From Enoplolaimus lenunculus (lineage: Eukaryota > Nematoda > Enoplea > Enoplida > Thoracostomopsidae): a DNA stretch of 64,000 nucleotides. Under the pieces are notes generated by a model, which saw only the letters and a list, made by a program, of their open reading frames with translations, searched no databases and was not told the origin of the DNA. Both the position numbers and the translations under genes were made by a program. The DNA lies in the NCBI GenBank assembly GCA_030248215.1, contig JASANG010001013.1:496001-560000 (forward strand), in the 5' to 3' direction. Shown piece by piece: positions 63,608 to 64,000 of the stretch; the stretch's first letter is position 1, and every line of letters begins with the position of its first letter.

Positions 63608-64000
63608 CTTACCAAATATTTTTAAGACATATATATGTTAAAATAAAAAAACAACAACAACAACTGTCTTTTATGCTTATCTGTCCATAACCATCGCTTT
63701 ATACCCAAAGCTTTTATTAATATCGTGATGCTATAGTTTCGCTGTATCATTCCTTAAGCTATGATTGACTCAAAAAAAGCGTTACATTGTGTTGTGAAAC
63801 TTACCAGGAAATCCTTGTGATGTCAGAAAAAGTTTGGTTCCCCTCATTTTTTGGTGATATTTTCAAATTCGAAACCCGAGGAACGATTCAAAATCGCGAG
63901 AAAAATCGGATCCAGGGGTGGGGTGGCTTAGTTTGAGGAGTCTTTGTTCCCTCAAGTAGCTTGAGTTTCAGATTGCTGACTCGTTGCCATGTTTTATTGC

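Larger units (their letters stand above)
60119..64000. repeat. Right arm of large inverted duplication (runs off the window)
   Basis: The last bases of the window still match the left arm (around 53687-53700), so the true end is unknown. All transposon insertions are shared with the left arm, so the duplication is younger than they are. Single-base differences and small indels (net about 37 nt shift) show that it is not a perfect copy. Confidence 0.93.

Overview
This is a eukaryotic, animal window, most likely from a nematode with a large, repeat-rich genome. The evidence: genes are split by long introns with GT/AG borders; one gene is a secreted metallocarboxypeptidase with ShKT domains, a nematode hallmark; two genes are DEG/ENaC channels; and dozens of short repeats carry TTAGGC, the nematode telomere unit. 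The species cannot be fixed, and a close nematode relative is possible. Exon coordinates below come from reading GT/AG borders, codon phase and family alignment by eye, because the coding pieces are short.

Layout. 0.3-4.9 kb (minus) and 6.5-10.4 kb (plus): a divergent, head-to-head pair of DEG/ENaC channel genes, each with four exons, all introns in phase 0 at matching places. 10.4-20.3 kb: no gene, only repeats. 20.3-47.5 kb (plus): an M14 carboxypeptidase with signal peptide, propeptide, full zinc and catalytic residue set and a carboxypeptidase-B-like pocket. It has two tandem versions of exon 9 (9a, 9b), each 206 nt, so that exactly one can be used in frame. It also has three possible last exons, each with one ShKT domain, its own stop and the same entry phase. 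47.5-50.4 kb: repeats only. 50.4-60.0 kb (minus): the 3' half of a tropomyosin gene, with three versions of exon 4 (4a, 4b, 4c), all exactly 118 nt, then exons 5, 6+7 fused, 8 and 9. Exons 1-3 are not in the window.

From about 53.69 kb to the window end lies a large inverted duplication (arms of at least 3.9 kb around a 2.5 kb spacer). It puts an antisense copy of tropomyosin exon 4b at 61.6 kb and places exon 4c in the spacer.

The non-coding sequence is packed with short inverted-repeat elements. The most striking family (called ITS-M here, about 30 copies) has terminal inverted repeats around a core of degenerate TTAGGC telomere units. Others are a tRNA-derived SINE whose ends are also inverted repeats, several MITE families (called OL, SG, RG, CT, VT), a 38-bp satellite, and 22-bp and 30-bp minisatellites. 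The common theme of the two strongest genes is protein diversity by phase-locked alternative exons. No retrovirus-like or Polinton-like coding sequence was recognised.
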